NCBI RefSeq assembly: GCF_024753135.1
Contig: NZ_JANUGP010000015.1
Span: forward strand, 113,495-177,494
Length of the DNA: 64,000 bases
Origin: Streptomyces pyxinicus
Lineage (GTDB): Bacteria > Actinomycetota > Actinomycetes > Streptomycetales > Streptomycetaceae
Reading direction: 5' to 3'
The translations under genes and the position numbers were made by a program. Shown here piece after piece: positions 24,835-33,238 of this stretch (the first letter of the stretch is position 1; the number at the start of each line of letters is the position of its first letter). The notes under the pieces were generated by a model, which searched no databases, was not told where the DNA came from, and worked only from the letters and a program-made list of their open reading frames with translations.

Positions 24835-24928
24835 CTCCAGGCATTCCGGCTCGCCCGGCGGGACCGGGCCTACGGTTGCGGGTCAGCGCCGGGATTCGAC
24901 CGGCTTCCCCTGGAACTCCTTGCGTATC
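24835..24928 (-). promoter_or_regulatory. Cobalamin riboswitch R1
   Basis: The minus strand contains GGGGAAGCCGGT, AATCCCGGCGCTGACCCGC and AACCGTA, then GAGCCGGAATGCCTGG. These match the conserved core and B12-box of cobalamin riboswitches (GGGAA..CCGGTG..AATCCGG..GCTGACCCGC). It lies about 140 nt before the first gene of the ECF operon. High cobalamin should reduce expression. Boundaries are approximate. Confidence 0.88.
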
Positions 24929-24934
24929 AGCCGG

Positions 24935-24963
24935 ATTTGAACACGCTTCACCACGAGCGTCAA
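24935..24963 (-). promoter_or_regulatory. Predicted promoter of the ECF operon
   Basis: TTGACG (24963-24958), a 17-nt spacer and TCAAAT (24940-24935) on the minus strand. Transcription would begin about 24928, just before the riboswitch core, which is where a riboswitch leader should start. Confidence 0.5.
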
Positions 24964-25009
24964 GGCTTTCTCCCACGTGGCCGGGCTTGACCGGGGCGGG
25001 CGGTGGCGG

Positions 25010-25135
25010 CCCGAACGGGCGTCGGGTACCGTCCCGGTCTGCCGAGTGGGGGAACCCGGTGGGAGTCCGGGGCTGACGCGCAGCGGTGTGGGACGGCGGA
25101 GGGCCGTTCCGAGCCCGAATGCCCAAGCGGTGAAG
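25010..25135 (+). promoter_or_regulatory. Cobalamin riboswitch R2
   Basis: The plus strand has GGGGGAACCCGGTGGGAG, TCCGGGGCTGACGCGCAGC and GGTGTG, then GAGCCCGAATGCCC. It has the same core as R1 on the opposite strand. It precedes the transcobalamin-like gene by about 110 nt. GC-rich complementary segments downstream (GGCCGG near 25199, TCCGGCC near 25213) may form the expression platform near the ribosome site. Confidence 0.87.
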
Positions 25136-25245
25136 CACCTTTGGAAGCCGGTCCACGCGTCCCGGACGGCGGCCATCCCCGCTGCTCCGGGCCTCGACCG
25201 GCCGGCACCGGGTCCGGCCGGCGTCCTCCATCCAAGGAGCAGGCC

Positions 25246-26658
25246 ATGCCCCGTTCGCTGTCCCACCGCCGCACCGCCCTCACCGTCGCCGCCGCACTCG
25301 GCGCCTTCGTGCTCGGCACGGTGCCCGCGTCGGCGACCTCCACCCCGGCCCAGATCGCCACGTCCAGGACGAACGGCGTCACCTACCTCAAGTCCCTTCA
25401 GGCGCCGGACGGTTCGTACGCCGGCTCGGGGCTGTCCAACGAGTGGGCGTTCAGCGCCCTCGCCTCGGCCGGGACCGCCGCCGTGGACGTCACACCCGGA
25501 GGCGACACGACGAAGAACGCGAGAACCGTCTACCGCAACCTGCTGTCCACCGCCGGCTGGCCGTCCAGCAGCCCCGTCGTCACCGACTACGAACGCGCCG
25601 CGCTGAACGCCTTCGCCGCCGGCATCGACCCCGCCCGGGTCTCCGCGTCCCGCAACCTGATCGCCGACCAGTACGGCTACTGGCAGACCGCCGAGCCCGG
25701 CTACTTCGGTCCGTCGGCGAACTTCAACGGCACCGTGTTCGCCGCGCTCGCCCTGAACGGGGCGAAGACCCAGTCCGGGCAGGCCCGTATTCCACAGGCG
25801 CTGCGTGACGCCGTGGTGACCCGGATCCGAGCCAACCAGCACAACGACGGCGGCTGGAACTACGGCAAGGCCGAAGGAAACGCAAGCCAGTTGGCCACCG
25901 CGAGCGACATCGACATGACCGGCGCGGCGATGGCGGCGCTGTGTGTGTCGGGCGTGCCGAACACCGACACCGACATCACGCAGGCCAAGGCGTTCCTGAA
26001 GAGCAAGCTGGTGCCCGGCAGCGGTGCGTTCAACGCCATGTTCGGCATCAACACCGACTCCAACGGCTGGGCGGTGTCCGGTCTGAACGCCTGTGGCATC
26101 AACCCGCAGACCGGTGACTTCCTCACCTCCATGGGCAAGACGCCGGTGGACTTCCTGATCGCCCAGCAGTTCAACCCGGGCGGCGGCTTCAAGTACCTGC
26201 CCTCCGACACCTCCCCGACGGCGTACTCCTCGATCGACGGGCTGCGAGCCGTCGCCGGCGGCGGCTTCACGGCCGCCCCGCCGGTCCCCACCACGCCGGG
26301 CGCACCGCAGTGGGTGGCCCAGTCCTCCCTCACCTCCGGTACGGCCACGAAGCTGGCGCTCACCGTGGACGACGGCGCGGGCGGCCTGAAGGTGTGCTCC
26401 GTGGCCCTCACCCCGACCGGCTCCACCACGACGCTGGGCGCCGTCCTCGATGCCGCGACCGGTGCCGCCACGCCGTCCGGCTGCGTCACGAGCGTCACCC
26501 CGGCCTCCGGCAGCGGAACCGTCACGGCCGTCAACGGCAAGGCCAACAGCGGATCGAACACCTGGAAGGTGAGCATCGACGGCTCGGCGTTCAGCTCCGC
26601 GACGAGGGGCACGGCCGTGGGCGTCGGTGACACGATCGCCGTGCGCTGGGGCGCCTGA
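25246..26658 (+). CDS. Secreted intrinsic factor/transcobalamin-like cobalamin-binding protein
   Basis: 470 aa. Signal peptide 1-29 (VPASA). Residues 30-340 form an alpha/alpha toroid with repeats (TYLKSLQAPDGSY, RIRANQHNDGGWNYGKAEGN, FLIAQQFNPGGGFKY). Residues about 345-470 form a DUF4430-type beta domain (TKLALTVDDGAGG, LGAVLDAATG, NTWKVSIDGSAF). This order, helical barrel then DUF4430-like domain, is that of animal intrinsic factor and transcobalamin, where cobalamin lies between the two. ATG at 25246 follows AAGGAG with a 6-nt spacer. Riboswitch R2 upstream supports cobalamin binding. No anchor is visible, so it may be released and then hand cargo to anchored partners. Confidence 0.87.
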   Translation: MPRSLSHRRTALTVAAALGAFVLGTVPASATSTPAQIATSRTNGVTYLKSLQAPDGSYAGSGLSNEWAFSALASAGTAAVDVTPGGDTTKNARTVYRNLLSTAGWPSSSPVVTDYERAALNAFAAGIDPARVSASRNLIADQYGYWQTAEPGYFGPSANFNGTVFAALALNGAKTQSGQARIPQALRDAVVTRIRANQHNDGGWNYGKAEGNASQLATASDIDMTGAAMAALCVSGVPNTDTDITQAKAFLKSKLVPGSGAFNAMFGINTDSNGWAVSGLNACGINPQTGDFLTSMGKTPVDFLIAQQFNPGGGFKYLPSDTSPTAYSSIDGLRAVAGGGFTAAPPVPTTPGAPQWVAQSSLTSGTATKLALTVDDGAGGLKVCSVALTPTGSTTTLGAVLDAATGAATPSGCVTSVTPASGSGTVTAVNGKANSGSNTWKVSIDGSAFSSATRGTAVGVGDTIAVRWGA

Positions 26659-26699
26659 CGGCAGCGGCGGCCGGAAGCGGCGGGATCTACAGTCGGGAT

Positions 26700-27620
26700 A
26701 TGCGCATCGTCTCCCTGCTGCCCGCCGCGACCGACATCGTCGCCGAACTCGGACTGTCGGGCCAGTTGGCCGGCCGTACCCACGAGTGCGACTGGCCACC
26801 GCGTGACGTCGCGCCGGTACCCGTGGTGACCGGCGCGGACCTCGATCAGAACACGCTCACCAGCAGGGAGATCTCGGACGCCGTCGGCGGCTCGGCGCAT
26901 GCGGGTTCGTCGCTCTACACGCTGGACACGCGGGCCCTCGCGGAACTGCGCCCCGACATGGTCCTCACCCAGGACCTGTGCGACGTGTGCGCGGTGTCGT
27001 ACGAGAAGGTCAGCCGGACGGTACGCCTGCTGGACGCCGGCACCCGGGTCCTCAGCCTGGAGCCGCGCACCCTCGGGGACGTGCTGGACTGCCTGGTCAC
27101 CGTGGGCGAGTTGCTCGGCGTCCGGGCGCGGGCGGAGGCCAGGCGGGCGGCGCTGCTCGGCCGGCTGGACCGGGTCCGGGACGCGGTCGCCGGGCGCGTG
27201 CGGCCCCGGGTGGTGGCGATCGAGTGGCTCGACCCGCTGTGGCCCGCGGGGCACTGGGTGCCCGAGCAGATCGCGACCGCGGGCGGCGAGCCTCTCCTCG
27301 CCGCGCCCGGCGAGCACACGAAGCCGATGACCTGGGAGGCGGTACGTGCCGCGCGGCCGGACGTGCTGCTGGTCCTGCCGTGCGGTTTCCCGCCCGAACG
27401 CACCCTTCGGGAGACGGAGTTGCTCACCGGTCTGCCCGGCTGGCCGGATCTCCCCGCCGTCCGGTCCGGCCGGGTGTGGGTGCTCGACGGCCCGTCCTAC
27501 TTCAACCGCCCGGGGCCACGCGTGGTGCGGGGCGCCGAAGTGCTCGCCCACGTCCTGCACGGCGTCCGGGCGGGAGAGCCGGTCACACCGGCCGAGGCAC
27601 GTCCGTACCCCGGCCGGTGA
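26700..27620 (+). CDS. BtuF-like cobalamin-binding protein, no signal peptide
   Basis: A 306-aa type-III periplasmic-binding-protein fold, with the opening motif RIVSLLPAATDIVAELG and RTHECDWPP typical of the BtuF-like group. The second lobe includes WLDPLWPAGHWVPE and VRAARPDVLLVLPCGF. It begins directly with the first strand, so it lacks an export signal and is probably cytosolic. It lies 41 bp after the transcobalamin-like gene on the same strand and likely shares its riboswitch-controlled transcript. The role could be intracellular corrinoid handling. The absence of a signal peptide argues against a classical uptake function. Confidence 0.83.
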   Translation: MRIVSLLPAATDIVAELGLSGQLAGRTHECDWPPRDVAPVPVVTGADLDQNTLTSREISDAVGGSAHAGSSLYTLDTRALAELRPDMVLTQDLCDVCAVSYEKVSRTVRLLDAGTRVLSLEPRTLGDVLDCLVTVGELLGVRARAEARRAALLGRLDRVRDAVAGRVRPRVVAIEWLDPLWPAGHWVPEQIATAGGEPLLAAPGEHTKPMTWEAVRAARPDVLLVLPCGFPPERTLRETELLTGLPGWPDLPAVRSGRVWVLDGPSYFNRPGPRVVRGAEVLAHVLHGVRAGEPVTPAEARPYPGR

Positions 27621-27632
27621 CGACGGGCGGGG

Positions 27633-28121
27633 TCAGAACGCCGTCCAGGCGAACGCCACCTTGTCACCGGCGTTCAGCTTGAACTGGCAGCCGCCCACCG
27701 GGGTGGGGGTCCCGTTGACCGAGATGTTCCAGTAGGCGCTGCCGCCCCCGCTGACCTTCTTGATGGTGTCGACGGAGAAGTCGTCGAACGACGCGTACCA
27801 GGTGCCGTCCCAGGTGACGTGCCGCTTGCGCGCGGCGTCGTCGAGGGCCGCCGTCGGCGTGGGTACGGCGGACGGGTTGGCCCCGCCGTTGGTGCCGTCG
27901 CATCTGTGCGTGCCGCCGGTCGCGGTGGTGACCTCGTGACCCCGGGTCCTGATCTTCGCCTTGAACAGCACCCCGTCGGGACCCCGCACGGTCAGGGTCA
28001 CCCGGACCGGGGCGTTCGTGCCGGGTGTGCTCGTGGCATGCGCGACCGCCGGCGCGGAGGCGAGGGCGAGTCCGAGGGCGGTCCCGGCGATCAGGGTTCG
28101 GTGTACGGACGTACGGTGCAT
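27633..28121 (-). CDS. Secreted stand-alone DUF4430 domain protein
   Basis: A 162-aa exported protein: signal peptide to about residue 30 (AHATS), then a single DUF4430-like beta domain (VRVTLTVRGPDGVLFKAKIR, WDGTWYASFDDFSVDTIKKV, SAYWNISVNGTPTPVGGC, GDKVAFAWTAF). This is the C-terminal domain type of transcobalamin without the helical barrel. Two mature cysteines (HRCDGTN, VGGCQF) may pair. The ATG at 28121 is chosen over the longer frame because the signal peptide starts there. Riboswitch R3 lies about 170 nt upstream on the same strand, linking it to cobalamin. It converges on the BtuF-like gene with 12 bp between the stops. Confidence 0.86.
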   Translation of the reverse strand: MHRTSVHRTLIAGTALGLALASAPAVAHATSTPGTNAPVRVTLTVRGPDGVLFKAKIRTRGHEVTTATGGTHRCDGTNGGANPSAVPTPTAALDDAARKRHVTWDGTWYASFDDFSVDTIKKVSGGGSAYWNISVNGTPTPVGGCQFKLNAGDKVAFAWTAF

Positions 28122-28289
28122 GGCTGGAGCCTCTCTATGGGGCGGCCCGTAGCCCGTCGCCGTACGCGCGGGGACCGGCACCTGAGAAGCGGGTCCTTTT
28201 TCGCGGCGTACGCCGACCGGACACACCGCACCAGGGCCGACCCGAACCAGGCTCTCGGCTCCGCGCTGCAGACCATGACAGTGGGAAGC

Positions 28290-28410
28290 GATCACGGCAC
28301 ACGCCGGGCATCCCGACTCGCGGCCGCACGGCCGCACACGGTTGCGGGTCAGCGCCGGAATCGCACCGGCTTACCCCAGTCGCGCACCTATGCGGTTGTC
28401 GTGCCCACCG
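28290..28410 (-). promoter_or_regulatory. Cobalamin riboswitch R3
   Basis: The minus strand reads GGGGTAAGCCGGTGCGATTC, then CGGCGCTGACCCGC, AACCGTG, and GAGTCGGGATGCCCGG, a near-consensus core and B12-box. It precedes the stand-alone DUF4430 gene. The downstream leader of about 170 nt contains further GC-rich palindromic stretches (GGCGTACGCC) that may be the expression platform. Confidence 0.86.
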
Positions 28411-28805
28411 TCCGCACGCGCGCCGGACCTCGCCGGGTGACGCCCGGTCAGATCGAGCGCCTCACGCAGCTCGCCTACGGGACGATCCTCGCGAATCCCC
28501 GAGGAGCGGTGGCCCGGTACGCCGACGTCCCGCCTCCCCCGGTCCAGAGCGTCACCCCACGGCGCGTGGCTCCCGCCACTGATCTCTCCCGGCCGGGAGT
28601 CGGGCATCCTCGTCTCGAACGGCTTCCCTCCTCGGCGGCCCCACCCGGCTTCGGCGTCCGGTCATGGTGGACAGGTGAGTGAGGAAGGCGCTGTCGTGTC
28701 GGCTGACGGGCTCTTCGGCATGCAGCCCACCCTGACCGACGCGTTCTTCCACCTCGGCTCGCGTTCCCCGGCGGTGCGGGGCGACTCGGCGACGGCGGGC
28801 CGGCG
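28411..28805. other. Intergenic region without a supported gene
   Basis: This should hold the promoter for the R3 transcript. Short open frames (28552-28752 minus and 28675-29019 plus) lack ribosome sites and recognisable domains. No repeats were noted. Confidence 0.4.
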
Positions 28806-29144
28806 TCAGCGGTCCAGGGCCTGGTCCACGGTGGGGTGGCAGTCGATGACCGCGTCCAGGCCGACGATCTGCACCGTCCGCAGGACCGGTGCCGAGGGGG
28901 CGGCCAGGCGCAACCAGCCGCCGGCCTCGGTGAGGGAGCGGTGGGCGCTGATGAGGATGTTGATGCCGCTGGAGTCCATGAACGAGACCCGGCGCAGATC
29001 CGCGACCACCCGTGGATGAGCCGTTCCCGAGGCGCCCAGGGCCTCACGCAGCGTTCCGCCCGTGTGGTGGTCGATTTCACCGCTTACGGTCAGGACCCGT
29101 ACGCCGCCGCTCACGGCGGAGGCCACCAGCAGCGGACCAGCCAT
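28806..29144 (-). CDS. STAS domain anti-sigma factor antagonist
   Basis: A 112-aa single STAS domain of the SpoIIAA/RsbV type. The phosphoacceptor loop VSFMDSSGINILISAH has the expected DSSG. The ATG at 29144 follows GGAGG with an 8-nt spacer; the longer open frame has no better ribosome site. It should bind an HATPase anti-sigma kinase when unphosphorylated and free a sigma factor. A divergent HATPase gene starts 198 bp away, a natural partner candidate. Cytoplasmic. Confidence 0.88.
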   Translation of the reverse strand: MAGPLLVASAVSGGVRVLTVSGEIDHHTGGTLREALGASGTAHPRVVADLRRVSFMDSSGINILISAHRSLTEAGGWLRLAAPSAPVLRTVQIVGLDAVIDCHPTVDQALDR

Positions 29145-29341
29145 CGCGCTGTCCTCCGCCCCGGTCTTTGATCCATCAGTCACGTGCCCGATACTGGCAC
29201 ACCGTGCCCCGCGTCCGAAACGGTACCGAGGCGCTGAGGGTCGTCCCGGGGGCAGGGAATCAGTCGCGCTGGGCCGGGTACGCGCGATCGGGGCGGGGTG
29301 TTTTGTGGGCAGAAAGTCGGATCGTTCATGAGGAGGCGGCG

Positions 29342-29785
29342 GTGACCGACGGTGAGCGGCCGCTCCAGGTGACGGTCGAGCTGGACGGAAGCGGAGCCTG
29401 TATCGCCGAAGCACGGCATCTGACCCTCGGCTTCCTCGAACAGGCCCGTACCGACCACTGCCTCGATGTCTCCCAGCGCACCGCGGATCTGGCCCAACTG
29501 GTGGTGAGCGAGTTGGTCACCAACGCGGGCAAGTACGCGCCGGGCCCGGCGCTCATGGATCTGCGGGTCGAAGGCGGCATGGTCGAGATCGCGGTGTGGG
29601 ACTCCGCCCCCGTCCTTCCCGAGGCCCGCGCCGCCGATGCCGGCCGCGTCGGGCAGCACGGTCTGGAGATCGTCAAGGCCGTCGCCCACAGCCTCGAAGC
29701 CGAGCCCACCACGGTCGGCAAACGCATCACCGCCCGCCTCCCCCTCGCCGACGGCCACGACACCCCGCTGACGGTGGGTGCGTGA
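29342..29785 (+). CDS. RsbW/SpoIIAB-like HATPase anti-sigma regulator
   Basis: A 147-aa GHKL ATPase. The N-box is LAQLVVSELVTNAGKYAPG, followed by EIAVWDSAPVLPE and a G-box GRVGQHGLEIVKAVAHS. There is no other domain. It probably phosphorylates STAS antagonists or binds a sigma factor. The GTG at 29342 follows AGGAGG with a 5-nt spacer. The frame upstream to 29012 overlaps the divergent STAS gene and is a shadow. The pairing with the STAS neighbour is inferred from position. Confidence 0.87.
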   Translation: MTDGERPLQVTVELDGSGACIAEARHLTLGFLEQARTDHCLDVSQRTADLAQLVVSELVTNAGKYAPGPALMDLRVEGGMVEIAVWDSAPVLPEARAADAGRVGQHGLEIVKAVAHSLEAEPTTVGKRITARLPLADGHDTPLTVGA

Positions 29786-30452
29786 CACTTCCCGAGCGGG
29801 CTCGCGGGATCTTCGTCTGGCGCATCCCTACTCCGGTGCCGACGCGCGGTCCGAACGATCTGATGGCGGAGTGGCGGCTCAGTTCGCCGTAGTGCTGAAG
29901 GGCGACGGCGTGCCGGTTCTCCTCCTGCACCCGCTCCGGCTCTCCCCACCAGCCCGTCATCCGCCACCGGCGCGACCTGCGGCTCGGCAATCGTCGAAAA
30001 GGGCATGGCCGCCACCACTCGGCAGGCAGACAGAGACAGCCATCCCAGCGTGCCCCGGAAACAGGACGGCGCGGACAGCAGCGCTCGCCGGGGCTGAACC
30101 GTTGAAAGAGGTGTGGTCGTCAAGGGCAGTCGACTACCCGGCGAGACGTGATGCGGGGCTTCAGCCGACCATCGGAGTAGGAAGGGCGGGGCAGCCGTCG
30201 AGCCCGGATGCCCTTGGAGGGGCGATTTCCAGACCCATGCCGCCATCGCTCCCGCGATACAGGGCGGACGGTCTCTCGCCCCACCACGGTCGCACGTACA
30301 TACTCTGCATGGCCTGGGCGGCCGTATCCGGCCCGCATGTGCCCGCGCTGGTGAGGGAGCGCGTTCGAGGCCGGGGACGAGTCCGGGGCAAGGTGGTCGT
30401 GCGCCCCGGCCCTTCGGTTCGTTCGGGCCGGCGGCCCCCAGGATCAGGGTTG
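29786..30452. other. 667-bp region without a supported gene
   Basis: Open frames cross this stretch on both strands but show no ribosome site, domain or consistent codon bias. It may contain the 3' ends of both flanking units and decayed sequence. I see no repeat or RNA motif. Confidence 0.35.
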
Positions 30453-31238
30453 TCAGCTGCTCGGGAGTCGGGTGACGGTCTCCAGGTAGAAAGCGTCGAT
30501 GCTCTGGACCGCGCGCTCGAAGTCGTCAAGGTTGACGGGCTTGGTGACGTAGGCGTTGGCGTGCTTCTGGTAGGCGCCGGTGACATCGTCCGGGGCGGAG
30601 GAGGTGGTGAGAACGACGACCGGGATGGTACGCAGGTCCGCGTCCTCCTTGATGACCGTGAGCAGTTCGCGGCCGTTCATGCGGGGCATGTTGAGGTCGA
30701 GGACGATCAGGTCGGGGCGGGGGCTGGCCGGGTCGCGCAGGTAGGCGAGGCCGGCGACGCCGTCGTGGACCTGGGTGAGATTGCGGGCACCACGGGCCAG
30801 GAGGGCGTCCTCGATGAGAAGAGCGTCGGCCTCGTCGTCCTCCACGAGCAGGACGTCGTAGGGGCGGGCAGGGGCTGTCATCATCGGGTACTCCCGGTTT
30901 CGGGGCGGACGGGGTTGCTGGTCGAGCAGTCCCGGCCAGCGGCGGCGGGCGCCCTGGCGGGTCATGTTGGAAGCCCGGCCGATCTGGGGGTAGCCGGCTC
31001 CAGCGCCCGCGGCCCAGTGGGCTGCTTGTGCTTCCAGTTCCTCCACCGCCCGCTTCAGGTGGGTGAGCAAATGGAGGTGTGCCAGGGCGGTCGCCTGCTC
31101 ACGGGTGTGCTCCACGGGGCCACGCTGGAGCACACACATTTCCGACACGAGTTGTGTGACGAGTTCGTCGACCTCGCGAATCGTGATCTCCGCGATCTCG
31201 TCGTCGGTCATCCGTAGAGAGAAGTGGATGCCTGGCAT
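30453..31238 (-). CDS. Small DNA-binding-like protein fused in frame to a response-regulator receiver
   Basis: The frame encodes 261 aa. Residues 1-118 resemble short streptomycete proteins with a helical N-part (DELVTQLVSEMCVLQRG) and an HTH-like tail (YPQIGRASNMTRQGARRRWP). Residues 119-261 are a receiver domain of the Rcp1/CheY-like type, with phosphoacceptor Asp in LIVLDLNMPRMN, VVLTTSS and VTKPVN. No stop separates them. However, MMTAPARP (ATG at 30884) has its own CGGGAG site 6-8 nt upstream, so the 143-aa receiver may be made separately from 30453-30884. The partner kinase is the divergent phytochrome-like histidine kinase at 31351. Confidence 0.75.
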   Translation of the reverse strand: MPGIHFSLRMTDDEIAEITIREVDELVTQLVSEMCVLQRGPVEHTREQATALAHLHLLTHLKRAVEELEAQAAHWAAGAGAGYPQIGRASNMTRQGARRRWPGLLDQQPRPPRNREYPMMTAPARPYDVLLVEDDEADALLIEDALLARGARNLTQVHDGVAGLAYLRDPASPRPDLIVLDLNMPRMNGRELLTVIKEDADLRTIPVVVLTTSSAPDDVTGAYQKHANAYVTKPVNLDDFERAVQSIDAFYLETVTRLPSS

Positions 31239-31350
31239 ACGGCTCACTGTATGACCACTTTCTCCTCGATGACAACTGTCGTTGTCATGCCAGTAGAGTG
31301 TGTCCGCCGCGGACACGTCTGGGCGGCCACCTGAGCGAGGAGTACCGAGG

Positions 31351-32922
31351 ATGACCGCAGGTCAGGCACGCCGGAAGATGGCCGGCCGCGAGGCGAGCCC
31401 AGCGCACTGGACGACCCGCCACTGGCTGCGTGCCGGCATGGGCACGGCCCTTGTCGTACTGATCCTTCTCGGCGTTGTGGGAGTGTGGGCGATGGCCCGC
31501 GCCAGCTCGATCACCGACGAACTCGTCAACACCCGTTCCCCCTCGCTGACGAACTCCATCCGGCTGGAGACCGCGCTGGTCAACCAGGAGACCGGCGTCC
31601 GCGGATACGGCATGACCGGCCAGGAGCAGTTCCTGGAGCCCTACCGGCAGGGACTGGCCGAGGAGAAGACGGCCGTCGGCACGCTCCGCCGGCTGCTGGC
31701 CGGCAACGCTCGCGGCCGGGCCGACCTCGCGGCCGTTCTCGGCCGGGCGCAGACGTGGCAGCGGCGCGTGGCCACCCCGGTGTCCAGTGCTCCCGCGGGT
31801 GCTCCGGTGCAGTTGGCCACGGACCGTGCTGCCGAGGGCAAGGCCCGCTTCGACCACCTTCGGCAGGCGATGACGGCCCAGCAGGACCACTTCCGTCAGG
31901 CCCGTGTCGACGCCGTGGACGACCTCACGGCCGCGCAGCGGCTGCGGAACTGGGTCTTCACCGCCATCGCGCTGGTGATCGTGCTGATGGTCGCGGCCGT
32001 GTCCGAGGGCCTGCGCCGCGGTGTCACCACCCCGCTGGGCCGCCTCAGCGAGGACGCCGGGCGAGTCACCCGCGGTGACTTCACCCACCCCATCACCGCG
32101 TCCGGACCCGCGGACCTGCGCCACCTGGGGTCGGACATCGAGTCGATGCGCCGCCGACTGGCAGACGAACTCACCGTCAGCGAGCGCCGGCGCCGGCTCC
32201 TGGACGAACAGGCGGTCGATCTCAGGCGGTCCAACGAGGAACTGGAGCAGTTCGCCTACATCGCCTCCCACGACCTGCAGGAACCCCTGCGCAAGGTCTC
32301 CACCTTCACCCAGATGCTCCAGCGTCGCTACGCCGGCCATCTCGACGCCCGCGCCGACCAGTACATCAACTACGCCGTCGACGGCGCGAACCGCATGCAG
32401 GTCCTCATCAACGACCTGCTCGCCTTCTCCCGGATCGGCCGCGTCCCCCACGACACCGAGTCCGTCGACCTGAACGCCCTCGTCGACCTGACCTTGGACA
32501 CCCTCAGCGTCTCCATCGAGGAAGCCGGCGCCCGCATCACCCGCGACGACCTGCCCGTCGTCACCGGAAGCAGCAGCCAACTCGGTATGCTCTGGCAGAA
32601 TCTGCTCTCCAACGCCGTCAAATTCCGGGACCCCGACCGCACCCCCGAGATTCATATAGGCGTGAGCCTCGAAGACACCCTGCTGCGCTTCACCGTCACG
32701 GACAACGGCATCGGCGTCGATCCGGAATACGCCGACCGCATCTTCGTCATCTTCCAGCGCCTGCACACAAAGGACCGCTACCCCGGAAGCGGCATCGGCC
32801 TCGCCATGTGCAAGAAGGTCGTCGAACACCACGGCGGCACCATCTCCCTCGAACCTCCCACCGGACCCGGCACCCGCATCACCTTCACACTCCCCGCCGG
32901 CGAAGGCACGCGCCAGCCGTAG
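31351..32922 (+). CDS. Membrane sensor histidine kinase (CHASE3-HAMP-HisKA-HATPase)
   Basis: 523 aa. The first membrane helix is about residues 31-50 and the second about 200-220. Between them lies a CHASE3-like sensor (QETGVRGYGMTGQEQFLEPY). A HAMP linker follows, then the phosphoacceptor His307 in YIASHDLQEPLRKVSTF, and an ATPase domain with N-box WQNLLSNAVKF, DNGIGVDPEY and GSGIGLAMCKK. The H-box is of the Cph1/bacteriophytochrome type, which pairs with Rcp1-like receivers such as the divergent gene at 30453. ATG at 31351 follows AGGAG with an 8-nt spacer. Signal unknown. Confidence 0.9.
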   Translation: MTAGQARRKMAGREASPAHWTTRHWLRAGMGTALVVLILLGVVGVWAMARASSITDELVNTRSPSLTNSIRLETALVNQETGVRGYGMTGQEQFLEPYRQGLAEEKTAVGTLRRLLAGNARGRADLAAVLGRAQTWQRRVATPVSSAPAGAPVQLATDRAAEGKARFDHLRQAMTAQQDHFRQARVDAVDDLTAAQRLRNWVFTAIALVIVLMVAAVSEGLRRGVTTPLGRLSEDAGRVTRGDFTHPITASGPADLRHLGSDIESMRRRLADELTVSERRRRLLDEQAVDLRRSNEELEQFAYIASHDLQEPLRKVSTFTQMLQRRYAGHLDARADQYINYAVDGANRMQVLINDLLAFSRIGRVPHDTESVDLNALVDLTLDTLSVSIEEAGARITRDDLPVVTGSSSQLGMLWQNLLSNAVKFRDPDRTPEIHIGVSLEDTLLRFTVTDNGIGVDPEYADRIFVIFQRLHTKDRYPGSGIGLAMCKKVVEHHGGTISLEPPTGPGTRITFTLPAGEGTRQP

Positions 32923-33238
32923 ACAGCCCTGCCACCGGCCAGGTGCGACCAAGCAACAGACCCGCTCAGGCCGTGTGCGAAGGTGTGCGGCGCCCCGAAC
33001 CACCTCCTCAGGCGCAATCCCCTGGTCGTGCGCCCTCTCGGTCGCGTGATGCGTCCTGGGGGAGGCGGAGCGGCTGGTGAGCGGCCAGGAATTTTCCTCG
33101 CCTCTTCTATGTATCGGATCCGGAACATGGGGCAGTCGGAGCCCTGAGGGTGAATCACAGAATTCCAAGTCCTCGATATCCGGCCGATTCCGAGCCGTGT
33201 GACCTGAGCCGTACCCATCTCGAAGAGGGAGCCGCTTC
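32923..33238. other. Intergenic region, 316 bp
   Basis: Space between the histidine kinase and PRC-barrel genes. An AT-richer patch (33088-33180) probably contains the promoter of the PRC-barrel gene. No gene or repeat is supported. Confidence 0.4.

Noticed and set aside
24883..26799. 638-aa minus-strand frame opposite the transcobalamin-like gene
   Set aside because: Shadow; it also runs through riboswitch R2, and the plus-strand protein has a signal peptide and domains.
28552..29019. Short frames between riboswitch R3 and the STAS gene
   Set aside because: No ribosome site, no domain and poor codon bias; a gene cannot be supported.
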